Numbered from the stretch's first letter, positions 14,171 through 22,619 are shown. The stretch: DNA of 32,006 nucleotides from Pseudonocardiaceae bacterium (GCA_009379845.1 WHSZ01000073.1:1-32006), one strand, 5' to 3'. Numbers and translations are program-made. The notes: generated by a model not told the origin, from the letters alone.

Positions 14171-15357
14171 ACAACGTGAACACGGACAAGATGCGTGCCT
14201 GGTGGTGGCATCGGCAGGGCTTGGACGCGACGGCCGCCGGTTGGAGTCTCGGCGCGGTGCTCTCCGGCACCGGATGGGCGCGGTCGGTAGGCGGGGTCAA
14301 TCCTTACCTGACGCTCTTCGCGCGCACCGGTGCGTCTCGCGTGGACGTTGACGCCGCGGTTGCCGATCTCGCGGTCCACGAGTTGCCGGCGGCCCGCGGC
14401 TGCACCTACGTGGTTCCCGCGACCGACTTCGGGCTCGCGTTGCAGGCCGGGAAGGGTGCGCCGGAGGCGGAGGCCGCAAAGGCGGGGAAGCTCGGCGTGC
14501 TGCGCGACGAGATCGACAAACTGTGCGCCGCCGTGCTGGACGCGCTGGCCGACGGCCCGCTGGACCCCAGCGGGCTCAAGGACGTTCTTGGTGACGCGGT
14601 ACGGAATCTTGGCGATCAGGGCCGCAAGAAGGGCTTGACCACGACGTTGCCCGTCGCGTTGGGGCTGTTGCAGTCCGCCGGTGAGGTCCGCCGCGTGCCG
14701 CTCGATGGCAGGCTGGATCGGCAGCGTTTCTCGTACGTGCGCTGGAACGCGCCGCACTCTGGGCTCGATGACGAGGAGGCACGTGTCGAGCTGGCGCGCC
14801 GCTATTTGAGCTGGACCGGCGCCGCGTCCCTGGCGCACCTGCGGTGGTTCACGGCGCTTTCCGCTCGGGACGCCAAGGCGTCCGTGGCCGAGCTCGATGC
14901 CGTCGAGGTCGAGCCCGGGTTGCTCGCGCTGCCCGAGGATGCCAAGGCCTACACGGAGTTCCGGATGCCCGATCGGCCCCGTTACGCGCTACTCGCCGGC
15001 ATCGATGCGCTGGTCCTGTTGCGTAGAGACCTGCCGAGCTTGCTGAGTTCGCGTGACGTAGCCCGGCCGGTTCCCGGGGAGCCATCCGGCAAGACACTCG
15101 GCGAGCTTACCGACCTACCGGACTTCCCGATCGTCGACCGTGGTCGGGTAGCCGGGCTGTGGCAATACGATGTGGACACTGAACGGATCGTATGGTGGGT
15201 GTTCGACGGTGCGGCCGCGAAAGACCCCGGGTTGCTGTCCGAGGTCGAGAAGACCGAAGCGTATGTCCGCGACGAGTTGGGGGACGCGCGCAGCTACAGT
15301 CTCGATTCGCCGAAGTCCAGGGCGCCACGGCTCGCCGCGCTGCGCGCGCAGGCGTGA
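14167..15357 (+). CDS. Winged-helix DNA-binding protein (HTH_42, AlkZ/YcaQ-like)
   Basis: The 396-residue protein belongs to the winged-helix family related to AlkZ/YcaQ DNA glycosylases. The N-terminus AWWWHRQGLD, then GWARSVGGVNPYLTLFART and HELPAARGCTYVVPA, are features of the actinobacterial branch. Further on are EEARVELARRYLSWTGAASLAHLRWFTALS and a C-terminal beta-rich part (ALLAGIDALVLLRRDL, VAGLWQYDVDTERIVWWVFDG). AlkZ proteins unhook DNA crosslinks or remove bulky alkyl bases. I do not see the AlkZ QxQ catalytic motif clearly, so glycosylase activity is uncertain. The GTG start overlaps the VOC stop. Grouping with a VOC protein could reflect protection against a DNA-damaging metabolite, but that is inference. 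Confidence 0.75.
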   Translation: MNNVNTDKMRAWWWHRQGLDATAAGWSLGAVLSGTGWARSVGGVNPYLTLFARTGASRVDVDAAVADLAVHELPAARGCTYVVPATDFGLALQAGKGAPEAEAAKAGKLGVLRDEIDKLCAAVLDALADGPLDPSGLKDVLGDAVRNLGDQGRKKGLTTTLPVALGLLQSAGEVRRVPLDGRLDRQRFSYVRWNAPHSGLDDEEARVELARRYLSWTGAASLAHLRWFTALSARDAKASVAELDAVEVEPGLLALPEDAKAYTEFRMPDRPRYALLAGIDALVLLRRDLPSLLSSRDVARPVPGEPSGKTLGELTDLPDFPIVDRGRVAGLWQYDVDTERIVWWVFDGAAAKDPGLLSEVEKTEAYVRDELGDARSYSLDSPKSRAPRLAALRAQA

Positions 15358-15492
15358 CAGTGCGCGGCACCCGGCCCTTGAACCGACCTTCGCGGTACTT
15401 CCGGGCCGTGTCACATAGCGGTCGGCTGTCTCGTCTTCATGGCGTGCACGGTAACTATCCCGCGAACCGCATCGAGGCATCCGGAGCCGCAT

Positions 15493-15921
15493 ATGTCGCA
15501 TAACAACACCGTCCAGCGTGCCGAACCCGGATCGAAACGCCGGAGCAAGGCGCAGGCGACGGTCAACGTCGTCGTCGGGCTGGGCGCGGCCGCCTTCCTC
15601 ATCGGCGGTGTGTGGGCCTTCTTCTGGCCGGAGAACTTCTACCAGACGGTGGCCACCTTCCCGCCATTCAACCTGCATCTGTTCCACGACGTGGGCGCTT
15701 TCCAGCTGGGTATCGGGGCAGCACTGCTCGCTGCGCTCTTCTTCCGCGACGCGCTGCTCGTCGCGCTGGTCGGCGGTTCATCCGGCGCGGTGATGCACGC
15801 GATTTCGCACCTCATCGACCGGAACTTGGGCGGCAGGGCCAGTGATCCGTGGTTGCTGGGCGGCCTGGCCGTGCTGCTGCTTCTGGCTACGTTTCTGCGC
15901 CTTCGTACTACCGCGCCATGA
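15493..15921 (+). CDS. Small four-helix membrane protein of unknown function
   Basis: This 142-residue protein is not assigned to a known function. After a basic N-terminus (KRRSKAQ) four hydrophobic helices can be seen: about 23-44 (VNVVVGLGAAAFLIGGVWAFFW), 63-83 (VGAFQLGIGAALLAALFF), 86-106 (LLVALVGGSSGAVMHAISHLI) and 118-136 (WLLGGLAVLLLLATFLRL). The loops carry FYQTVATFPPFNLHLFHDVGAF and HLIDRNLGG, with several histidines that could face the membrane. I chose ATG at 15493 over an ATG at 15439 because of a GGAG site 6 bases before it and because the upstream extension has no membrane-protein character. It appears to be transcribed alone. Confidence 0.75.
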   Translation: MSHNNTVQRAEPGSKRRSKAQATVNVVVGLGAAAFLIGGVWAFFWPENFYQTVATFPPFNLHLFHDVGAFQLGIGAALLAALFFRDALLVALVGGSSGAVMHAISHLIDRNLGGRASDPWLLGGLAVLLLLATFLRLRTTAP

Positions 15922-16092
15922 GCCAGTGGCGAAGACGGTGGGTGGCCGGTCGGTTGCGTTTCGCCGGCGATGGCGCCGCGACCCCGGTCACTGCCGGCGA
16001 ATGTAGGGGACCGCCCGCTTTCCCGTCCGGTGTGACCGGGTACCCAAGGGTGCGGGAACTGGACAGCACCGGAAACGGGGATCGACGGGGAA

Positions 16093-16977
16093 ATGTTGAG
16101 GAACATCGACAAGATCGGGTTTTCCGTATCGGACAGCGAGCGGCCGGTGAACAGGAGCGACGCGGTGCGCTGGTTGCTCGACCATCCCCGCTATGAGGTC
16201 GTGCCGCTGCCAGGCGTTCGGGAACACGTTCTCGACCACCTGGAGACGGGCTCCACGGTGCCGGTGACCTCCGCTCCCGCGCGTGGCGTCGAGCCCACCA
16301 TCGCCGTCGCCGAAACGCTCGCCGCCGACGGGTACAACGCGGTGCCGCACCTCGCGGCCAGGTCGGTTCGCGGCGAGGTGCACTGTAAAGAGATTCTGGA
16401 CCGGCTGGCAGAGGCCGGAGTACGCGAGGTCTTCGTCGTCGGTGGTGACAATCCCGAGCCTGCCGGCCCTTACGAGAGCGGGGAGCAGCTGCTGACGACG
16501 ATACACCGACTCGGGCACAGCTTCGCTGACATCGGCGTGCCCGCCTACCCCGAAGGCCATCCGTTGCTCGACGACGAGACGCTATGGCGGTCCCTGCAGG
16601 CGAAGCAGCACGATGCGACCTATCTGGTTACGCAGATGTGCTTTGATGCCAAGGCAATCGGGCGCTGGGTAGCGGAGGCTCGCACCCGCGGGGTCAGCCT
16701 GCCGGTGCTGGTCGGCATTCCCGGAGTCGTGCGCCGGCGAAAGCTGGCACGCATGTCGGTCAAGATCGGCGTCGGGCAATCCGCACGGTTCCTCCGGAAG
16801 CAAAGCTCTGCTATCTGGCGGCTGCTTCGTCCCGGTGGCTACCAGCCCACCTCGCTTGTCCGGGACCTGGCCAGGCTGCCCGTGGTGGGCGCGGACATCC
16901 GCAGTCTCCACCTCTACACGTTCAACCAGGTCGAGAACACGGCGACATGGGTGCGCACGCTGGCCGGCCAGCGGTAG
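16093..16977 (+). CDS. Methylenetetrahydrofolate reductase-family protein
   Basis: The 294-residue protein has the MetF-type flavoprotein barrel. Visible parts include VPVTSAPARGVEPTIAVAETLAADGYNAVPHLAARSV, the segment EVFVVGGD (matching the ILALRGD region of MetF), and ATYLVTQMCFDAKAI (matching the FIITQLFFD strand). MetF interconverts 5,10-methylene- and 5-methyl-tetrahydrofolate. It is transcribed toward the LigM-like gene with only 36 bp between the stops. LigM makes 5-methyl-tetrahydrofolate, so this enzyme probably re-oxidises it to keep demethylation running, as metF does beside ligM in sphingomonads. It is shorter and more divergent than housekeeping MetF, which supports a special role. 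The start is uncertain (ATG at 16093, or a GTG at 16147). Confidence 0.8.
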   Translation: MLRNIDKIGFSVSDSERPVNRSDAVRWLLDHPRYEVVPLPGVREHVLDHLETGSTVPVTSAPARGVEPTIAVAETLAADGYNAVPHLAARSVRGEVHCKEILDRLAEAGVREVFVVGGDNPEPAGPYESGEQLLTTIHRLGHSFADIGVPAYPEGHPLLDDETLWRSLQAKQHDATYLVTQMCFDAKAIGRWVAEARTRGVSLPVLVGIPGVVRRRKLARMSVKIGVGQSARFLRKQSSAIWRLLRPGGYQPTSLVRDLARLPVVGADIRSLHLYTFNQVENTATWVRTLAGQR

Positions 16978-17013
16978 CCGAACGCGACACTCCGTTGCCA
17001 CGCTTGGAGAACG

Positions 17014-18423
17014 TCACCCCTGCTGCGCCGTCCGCCAGCCTTCCGCGTAATGCTCACGCGCATCCTTGGAGTAGGGCACCGGGCTGACGGTGGCGCGGAT
17101 CTCCGTCTGCCGGTGGGGTTTCTCGACGGTCGTCTTCGCCGTGCCCCCGTCGGGCTCGCCCCAGACGACGGAGACCTCCGTGCCGACATCAAGGCTGGGG
17201 TCGACGGTCGCGAGCGAGAGCATCGAGCGCTCGTTGTAGCTGTAGCCGGAGAACAGGGAGAAGCCGACCATCTCGCCGTCCTTCTTGACCACGTCGTAGT
17301 TCGCCGCCGCATAGTTCGACAGCGGCAAATCGATGTACTTGTACGGGGTCTCGGTGGGGTCGAACAGTGCGGCGAAGACCTTGGCCGTGTCCTCCCCGTT
17401 CCAGGCCAGCGTCACCTTTCGGCGCTGGGTTTCCTTGTCCATCTTCTCGAGCGCTTCGCGACCGATGAACTCGTGGTCGAATTTCACGAACGGGCCGTAG
17501 CCGAGTTCGTACGGCGTCAGGCAATAGTCCTCGATGTCGTCCGAAACGAAGCTGCCGCCGATCGAACCGCCGTTTCCTTCGTAGCTGTTCTCGGATAGCC
17601 ACTCGCGGTAAGGCTTCATCTGCTCGCTGGTATAGACGCCCGGCAGCGGGGAGGGGATCCAGCCCGATTCGAGCGTGTTGGTCGCATAGGCGCGAGCACC
17701 AACCTGGACGAGGCCGAACTCGTCTCCCGCTTCCAGGATCGTCGCCCTGATCTCGTCACCTTCTTCGTACGGTCCGAAGATCTCCAACCCCGGTTGACCG
17801 GCCATACCGTGACGCAGGGCCCGGACCCGGCGCCCACCGATGTTGATGTAGTCCATGTTGAAGAATTTGATGTCCGGAAGCGGTCCACCGTTCAGTTTCC
17901 GGATGAGCTGCTCGGCATTCGGGCCCTGGATCTGATACCGGTAGACCTTGCGAACGACCGGCTTGCCCATCGGGCGTGACGGCGACCTGTCGTCTTTTTC
18001 CAGGCTGACGTCGTAGTCACCGGTTTCGGCGTTGAACTGTATCCAGTCGGCGGCCGGTGCGCGTCCGACAAACTTGTACACGTCATCGTCGAGGTGGAAA
18101 AGGATCCCATCGCCGATCACGTAGCCATCGTGACTGCACGGAATGAACTGCTTGGCCGTGTTCACCGGGAAATTCTTGAAGGTGTTGACGGCGAGATAGG
18201 ACAGCAGTTTGCCGGCGTCCGGTCCCTCGAGGAAGAGATTCACCATATGATGGGACTGGTCGAACAGAACGCAGGTTTCCCGCCACGCCCGTTGCTCATC
18301 CCGCCAGTTGGTGAACTCCTGGGGGACGACCGGGTAGACGTAGGCGCCGGTCTGCGAATTGCGCAACAGATCGACCGGATTCCCGACCGACCGCAGCAAG
18401 GATTCCAAGCTTCGACCGCTCAT
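17014..18423 (-). CDS. LigM-like tetrahydrofolate-dependent aryl O-demethylase (GcvT family)
   Basis: This 469-residue protein belongs to the GcvT/aminomethyltransferase fold family and closely follows LigM, the vanillate/3-O-methylgallate O-demethylase (about 470 residues). LigM transfers the aromatic methyl group to tetrahydrofolate. Residues near the LigM active site appear conserved: His58/His59 in FDQSHHMVNLF, Arg121 in FVGRAPA, and Tyr246 in RAYATNTLESG, matching the catalytic Tyr247 of LigM as I recall it. I chose ATG at 18423 because it sits in the ATGA overlap with the P450 stop and has a GAGGAG site; a longer frame upstream to 18825 only reads through the P450 gene. The P450 upstream and MetF-like gene downstream support methoxyaromatic catabolism. 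The exact substrate is unknown. Confidence 0.85.
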   Translation of the reverse strand: MSGRSLESLLRSVGNPVDLLRNSQTGAYVYPVVPQEFTNWRDEQRAWRETCVLFDQSHHMVNLFLEGPDAGKLLSYLAVNTFKNFPVNTAKQFIPCSHDGYVIGDGILFHLDDDVYKFVGRAPAADWIQFNAETGDYDVSLEKDDRSPSRPMGKPVVRKVYRYQIQGPNAEQLIRKLNGGPLPDIKFFNMDYINIGGRRVRALRHGMAGQPGLEIFGPYEEGDEIRATILEAGDEFGLVQVGARAYATNTLESGWIPSPLPGVYTSEQMKPYREWLSENSYEGNGGSIGGSFVSDDIEDYCLTPYELGYGPFVKFDHEFIGREALEKMDKETQRRKVTLAWNGEDTAKVFAALFDPTETPYKYIDLPLSNYAAANYDVVKKDGEMVGFSLFSGYSYNERSMLSLATVDPSLDVGTEVSVVWGEPDGGTAKTTVEKPHRQTEIRATVSPVPYSKDAREHYAEGWRTAQQG

Positions 18424-19787
18424 GGCTCCTCCTCTCGCGGCTTTCGCCGCTCGACCGTGAACTCGAGGGCGAAGTTGTTCAGCGTGGCCGGCAATGGTTT
18501 CTCCGGGGTGAGTTCGCGGTGGTTGTGCAGCGGGAAGCGGTGGTTCTCGAGCAGCGCGGCAAGCAGCGTGGATCCCACGAACAGCACCAGGTTTTCGCCA
18601 GGGCACGCACCGGGGCCCGAGCTGAACGGCACCAGCGCGGGTTCCTGCTGTGCCCGGCCGTCCAGCCAGACCTCCGGATCGAATTCGTCCGCATAGGACA
18701 GTCGGCGGCTGTCTCGGTGGAACATCGGGGACAGCACCATGAATCCGGTTCCGGACGGAACCGTCTGACCGTGCCAGTCCGTCTCGGTCGTGGAGTCCCG
18801 CAGTATCGCCGGGGCGGTTGCCCACAACCGCACCGCTTCGAGCTGGCAGGCACGGAGGTAGGGCAACGACTGTGGGGCGTCGAGATCGAGTCCGTCGATC
18901 TCCGCGTGAGCTTGGTCGGCATGCGCCGGGTGGCTTGTCAGCAGCGCCAGCGTCCGGATGTTCGCGATCCCGGCCGCGTCGAAGGCGAACAGCCAGTGCG
19001 GCACCTGCCCCGCTGGGTCGGTGCTCGTACCGGTCGGCGTCCGCGCCAGAATCTCGGCAAGGCTGCCTTGCTCCGCCCGGCCCAAGTGTTGCCGCAGCCG
19101 CTTCTCGAACTTCCGCCGCGTGTTGCGGCGCAACGGATGCAGCAATGACCAGTTGCCAGCCGAGCGCAGCTTCTGGAGTTGCTTGATCACCGTGACGTCG
19201 TCACGTGCCTCGTCGCCGAGCACCACCCGCCGCACGATCCGCCACCAGTATTCGGCGAACCGCTGCCAGGTCAGCCTGCCGTCCCGTTCGGCGGTGGCCA
19301 GCAGCTCGGCGGCTTCCTGCCGGACGACCTCGTTGATCGGGCCGGCGAGCCGGTGCAGCTGTCGCGTCGTGTCCAGCACATTCTCGTTGAACTCCCGGCG
19401 TTCGGCACGAACCGCGCCTCGGGAGATCAGCACGCCGTGTGGCTGGAACTGCCGCAGCGCCTTGCGCTTCTCGAAATTCGCCGGGGTGAAGGACTCTGCG
19501 GACTCGCTCAGTACCCGATGTACGTCGTGCGGATCGAGCAGCAGAACAAGCGAGCGCCAGGGCACCCGCAGGCGCACTGGTCCGGTCCCGTACCGCTCGC
19601 GGAGCGTCCACAACAGCTTTACCATCCGGCGATCGGCCTGGAATTTCTCGGCCAATGCCAGCACGCGCGGACGTCGCTGGAGTACACCGCCCGCGACGAG
19701 CGGCCACGCCGCGTCGAGACCGAAGCGCGCGGTGTCCGCCACCGAGGCGGCCGGCAGTTCCTGATGCGTGCGGGTGTGTGCAACCAT
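18420..19787 (-). CDS. Cytochrome P450
   Basis: The 455-residue protein has the heme-binding loop FSSGPGACPGENL, with Cys395 as the thiolate ligand, and the ExxR pair Glu317/Arg320 in QLEAVRLWAT. The I-helix, where most P450s have AGxxT (the acid-alcohol pair that helps activate oxygen), reads FAFDAAGIANIRTL at 266-280. It therefore has Ala275-Asn276 and no Thr at that place. This may point to unusual oxygen chemistry or a peroxide shunt. The start is ATG at 19787 with a GGAGGGA site 6-7 bases before it. It is the first gene of an operon with the LigM-like demethylase (4-base overlap). It could hydroxylate or demethylate the same aromatic compound. No ferredoxin partner is encoded nearby. Confidence 0.9.
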   Translation of the reverse strand: MVAHTRTHQELPAASVADTARFGLDAAWPLVAGGVLQRRPRVLALAEKFQADRRMVKLLWTLRERYGTGPVRLRVPWRSLVLLLDPHDVHRVLSESAESFTPANFEKRKALRQFQPHGVLISRGAVRAERREFNENVLDTTRQLHRLAGPINEVVRQEAAELLATAERDGRLTWQRFAEYWWRIVRRVVLGDEARDDVTVIKQLQKLRSAGNWSLLHPLRRNTRRKFEKRLRQHLGRAEQGSLAEILARTPTGTSTDPAGQVPHWLFAFDAAGIANIRTLALLTSHPAHADQAHAEIDGLDLDAPQSLPYLRACQLEAVRLWATAPAILRDSTTETDWHGQTVPSGTGFMVLSPMFHRDSRRLSYADEFDPEVWLDGRAQQEPALVPFSSGPGACPGENLVLFVGSTLLAALLENHRFPLHNHRELTPEKPLPATLNNFALEFTVERRKPREEEP

Positions 19788-19800
19788 GCTGATCCCTCCG

Positions 19801-19850
19801 GCAGGGGATTAGCCGGTAAGCAGCGCCGGCAAACGGCGGCTAGCCCCTGC
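19801..19850 (-). repeat. Inverted repeat in the P450 leader
   Basis: GCAGGGG(AT)TAGCCG (19801-19815) and CGGCTAGCCCCTGC (19837-19850) pair except for an AT-versus-C bulge. They enclose a GC-rich loop, and the structure ends 13 bases before the P450 start codon, next to its ribosome site. It may be an operator or a leader hairpin that limits translation. It matches no riboswitch class I recognise. Confidence 0.45.
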
Positions 19851-19977
19851 GCGCGCCGGTAGGGCCGCCTCAGCTGTTGGCCGATGGATGGTTCGCCGGT
19901 TGTCGAATCGCGCCGTATGGCCCGGCCTCGTGCGGCCGTCCGTCCGGACGTGTGGTCAGCGTGGCATCAGGGATGCA

Positions 19978-20006
19978 GAAATGTAAGTATATTGGATTGC
20001 ATGTAG
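19978..20006 (+). promoter_or_regulatory. gntR promoter region with GntR-like operator half-sites
   Basis: TTGCATGTAG (19997-20006) matches 8 of 10 bases of the TTACATGTAA element upstream of the dehydratase gene, and an AAATGTAA half-site lies just upstream. A -10-like TATATT is at 19988-19993, between the two. This would allow the GntR regulator to control its own gene. The -35 is not clear. Confidence 0.45.
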
Positions 20007-20050
20007 GCTTCGCCTGACGGTCCACCGAGCGAAACAGGAGTATACGGCCG

Positions 20051-20704
20051 ATGGACGGCACAGCGACGGCTCGCGTCGCGGACTCGGTCTACGAGCGACT
20101 GCGCGAGAAGATCTTCACGGGCGAATTGGCCCCGGGAGCTCGGTTGAGCGTGCCGGCACTCGCCGAATCACTCGAGGTCAGCCGCAGCCCGGTGCGTGAC
20201 GCGGTACTGCACCTTGTGCAGGACCGGCTCGCCCGCGAGGAGCCGCGCCGTGGCGCGGTGGTCGCACGGATCGGTGCGGCGGAGCTGGCCGCGATCTACG
20301 AGGTGCGCGAGGTACTCGAAGGGCTCGCCGCGCGCCTCGCCGTCGAGAACGCGGGGCGGCGGTTGGTCCGGGCGCTGCACGAGGTGCTCGCCGAGCACGA
20401 ACGTGCCGTGCGGACCGCGGACATCGCCGCGACCACCGAGGCCGACATGCGGTTTCACTCACTTGTCCGCGAGGCCTCCGGCAATGCGGAAGTCATCCGG
20501 CTGCTGGATGAGGTGCAGACACAAGTCCGACTGGCGATGCGCACCACGACGGTGACGGCCGGCCCGCGGCACGCTATCGATGATCACCGCGCGATCCTGA
20601 CCGCCATCGAATCCGGCGATCCCTTCGCAGCCGAGCAGGCGGCACGTGCCCACATCTTCCGGCTGCGCACGGTGCTTTTGCGGCAGGCAGACGAGGGCGC
20701 GTGA
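20051..20704 (+). CDS. GntR-family transcriptional regulator (FCD type)
   Basis: This 217-residue protein has an N-terminal GntR winged helix (VYERLREKIFTGELAPGARLSVPALAESLEVSRSPVRDAVLHL), with the usual SRSPVR recognition turn. The C-terminal FCD domain has metal/ligand-site residues in DMRFHSLV, IDDHRAI and ARAHIFR. FCD regulators sense organic acids such as sugar acids, lactate or gluconate. The gene precedes the sugar-acid dehydratase by 181 bp, and palindromic TTACATGTAA-like sites occur in front of both, so it probably represses the downstream operon until a sugar acid or its keto-deoxy product binds. An AGGAG site lies 10 bases before the ATG. The P450 operon runs divergently from it, so control of that unit is also possible but less likely. 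Confidence 0.9.
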   Translation: MDGTATARVADSVYERLREKIFTGELAPGARLSVPALAESLEVSRSPVRDAVLHLVQDRLAREEPRRGAVVARIGAAELAAIYEVREVLEGLAARLAVENAGRRLVRALHEVLAEHERAVRTADIAATTEADMRFHSLVREASGNAEVIRLLDEVQTQVRLAMRTTTVTAGPRHAIDDHRAILTAIESGDPFAAEQAARAHIFRLRTVLLRQADEGA

Positions 20705-20799
20705 CCCCCGATCGAGGTGCGGCTACGGCGACGCGCCAGCAGAGCGAACGCGCGGCCGCGCACTGACGGCGTTGCTTCCGCGCGGGTCGCCAGGACGAC

Positions 20800-20856
20800 T
20801 TGACATTTACATGTAATCAACCATAAGTTAATGCGATAAATCTGCTTTACATGTAG
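20800..20856 (+). promoter_or_regulatory. Dehydratase promoter with two TTACATGTAA-type operators
   Basis: A TTGACA box (20800-20805) runs directly into a perfect palindrome, TTACATGTAA (20807-20816). A second copy, TTACATGTAG (20847-20856), has its centre exactly 40 bp downstream, about four helical turns away. A weak -10 (CATAAG, 20822-20827) lies 16 bases after the -35. The two sites fit a GntR dimer-pair repressing this promoter. Confidence 0.65.
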
Positions 20857-20885
20857 ATTTGCGGTTCTCAGCGTGGAGCGAGCCT

Positions 20886-22619
20886 GTGCACCCAGACAAC
20901 GGAACGACCGCGCAGCGGCGCAGCGCCGCCTGGTTCGGTCTCGACGGCAAGCTTGGATTCGTTCATCGGTCCAAGATGTACAACCAGGGGTACTCGTCGT
21001 CGATCTTCGACGGCCGCCCGGTGATCGGAATCGGCAACAGCTGGTCGGATCTGGCTCCGTGCAACGCACATCTGCGTCAGGTGGCTGAGGCCGTGAAGCG
21101 CGGTGTGCTGATGGCCGGCGGGGTGCCGCTTGAGTTTCCCACGATTTCCCTTGGCGAGACGCTGATGCGGCCATCGGCCATGCTGTTTCGCAACCTCATG
21201 GCCATGGATGTGGAGGAGACCCTGCGAGCGAACCCGCTCGATGGGGTCGTGCTGCTGGGTGGCTGCGACAAAACGGTGCCCGCGCAACTCATGGGCGCGC
21301 TGAGTGTCGATCTCCCCACGGTCATGGTGACCGGCGGGCCGATGCTGAACGGTAAGTTCCGTGGCTGCGATGCCGGATCCGGAACGCATGTCTGGGAGTT
21401 CAGCGAGGAAGTGCGCGCCGGCCGGATGAGCCAGGCCGACTTCGCCGCGGCCGAAGCGTGCTTGTCGCGCAGCGCCGGACACTGCACCACCATGGGCACC
21501 GCCTCCACGATGGCTTGTCTCACCGAGGCGGTGGGCCTGTCCTTGCCTGGCAGCGCGGCGATTCCCGCTGTCGATGCGCGCAGGCAGAATCTGGCGGAGC
21601 GCGCCGGCAGCCGGATCGTGTCCATGGTGGACGAGGAGCTGACCCCGTCCACGATTCTGGATCGCCGATCGTTCGAGAACGCGATCCGCGTCAACGCCGC
21701 TATCGGCGGCTCTACCAACGCGGTGGTCCACCTGCTGGCGATCGCTGGGCGTGCCGAAATCGATCTGGCCCTTGACGACTTCGACACGGTGGCGGCCGAC
21801 GTCCCGTTACTGGTGAACCTGTTGCCCTCCGGCAGTTTCCTGATGGAGGACTTCGCCTACGCGGGCGGGCTGCCCGTGGTGATCAGGGAACTCGGCGAGC
21901 TACTGCACGCCGACGCGCCCACGATTACCGGACGCACGCTGGGTGAGAACACCGCCGACGCGGAGAACTGGGGCCCCGAAGTCATTCGCAGCCGCGCAGA
22001 GCCGCTCCGCGAAGCCGGTGACCACACCGCGGTTCTGCGCGGCAATCTCGCACCGGACGGTGCGGTGATCAAGGTTTCGGCTGCCTCGGGTGAGCTGTTG
22101 CGGCACACCGGAACCGTGTTGGTCTTCGACGCGATCGAGGAGTACCAGGAGCAAGCCGATTCGCCTGATCTGCCGGTGGACGCCACGACCGTGCTGGTGG
22201 TCAGGGGCGCGGGCCCGTCAGGGCACCCAGGGATGCCGGAGATCGGCAACCTGGCCATCCCGAAAAAGCTGCTGGACGCCGGGGTTCGGGACATGGTCCG
22301 GATCACCGATGGCCGGATGAGCGGCACGTCGTACGGGACGGTTGTGCTGCACGTCGCGCCCGAATCCGCGGTGGGTGGGCCCTTGGCGTTGCTGCGCAGT
22401 GGTGATCAGGTAACGCTCGACGTGCCTGCCCGCCGGATCGACATGGAGGTGTCCGATGAGGAACTTCGTCGCCGGGCGGCCAGTCTCGAGGCACCGACGA
22501 ACACGGGTTCTGGTTACACCTGGCTGTACCGGCAGCACGTTCGGCAGGCGGACACCGGCGCGGACTTCGACTTCTTGACCGGACGGCGCGGGCATCCGGT
22601 TCCCCGACGTCACCTGTGA
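20886..22619 (+). CDS. IlvD/Edd-family sugar-acid dehydratase (L-arabinonate dehydratase-like)
   Basis: This 577-residue enzyme has the three cysteines of IlvD/Edd iron-sulfur dehydratases: Cys59 (SDLAPCNAH), Cys127 (GGCDKTVPA) and Cys200 (SAGHCTTMGTAS). Lys129 is the lysine that is carbamylated for magnesium binding in the family. The spacing fits the [2Fe-2S] pentonate dehydratases such as L-arabinonate dehydratase (Cys59, Cys127, Cys200 as I recall), rather than housekeeping IlvD, and the length (about 579) also fits. The product would be a 2-keto-3-deoxy sugar acid, passed to the aldolase downstream. I chose GTG at 20886, seven bases after GGAG; an earlier TTG at 20859 overlaps the operator. 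The exact sugar acid is unknown. Confidence 0.85.
   Translation: MHPDNGTTAQRRSAAWFGLDGKLGFVHRSKMYNQGYSSSIFDGRPVIGIGNSWSDLAPCNAHLRQVAEAVKRGVLMAGGVPLEFPTISLGETLMRPSAMLFRNLMAMDVEETLRANPLDGVVLLGGCDKTVPAQLMGALSVDLPTVMVTGGPMLNGKFRGCDAGSGTHVWEFSEEVRAGRMSQADFAAAEACLSRSAGHCTTMGTASTMACLTEAVGLSLPGSAAIPAVDARRQNLAERAGSRIVSMVDEELTPSTILDRRSFENAIRVNAAIGGSTNAVVHLLAIAGRAEIDLALDDFDTVAADVPLLVNLLPSGSFLMEDFAYAGGLPVVIRELGELLHADAPTITGRTLGENTADAENWGPEVIRSRAEPLREAGDHTAVLRGNLAPDGAVIKVSAASGELLRHTGTVLVFDAIEEYQEQADSPDLPVDATTVLVVRGAGPSGHPGMPEIGNLAIPKKLLDAGVRDMVRITDGRMSGTSYGTVVLHVAPESAVGGPLALLRSGDQVTLDVPARRIDMEVSDEELRRRAASLEAPTNTGSGYTWLYRQHVRQADTGADFDFLTGRRGHPVPRRHL

Noticed and set aside
18424..18825. N-terminal extension of the LigM-like frame to 18825 (603 residues)
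   Set aside because: It runs antisense to nothing but fully inside the P450 gene in another frame; the family start, ribosome site and ATGA overlap are at 18423.
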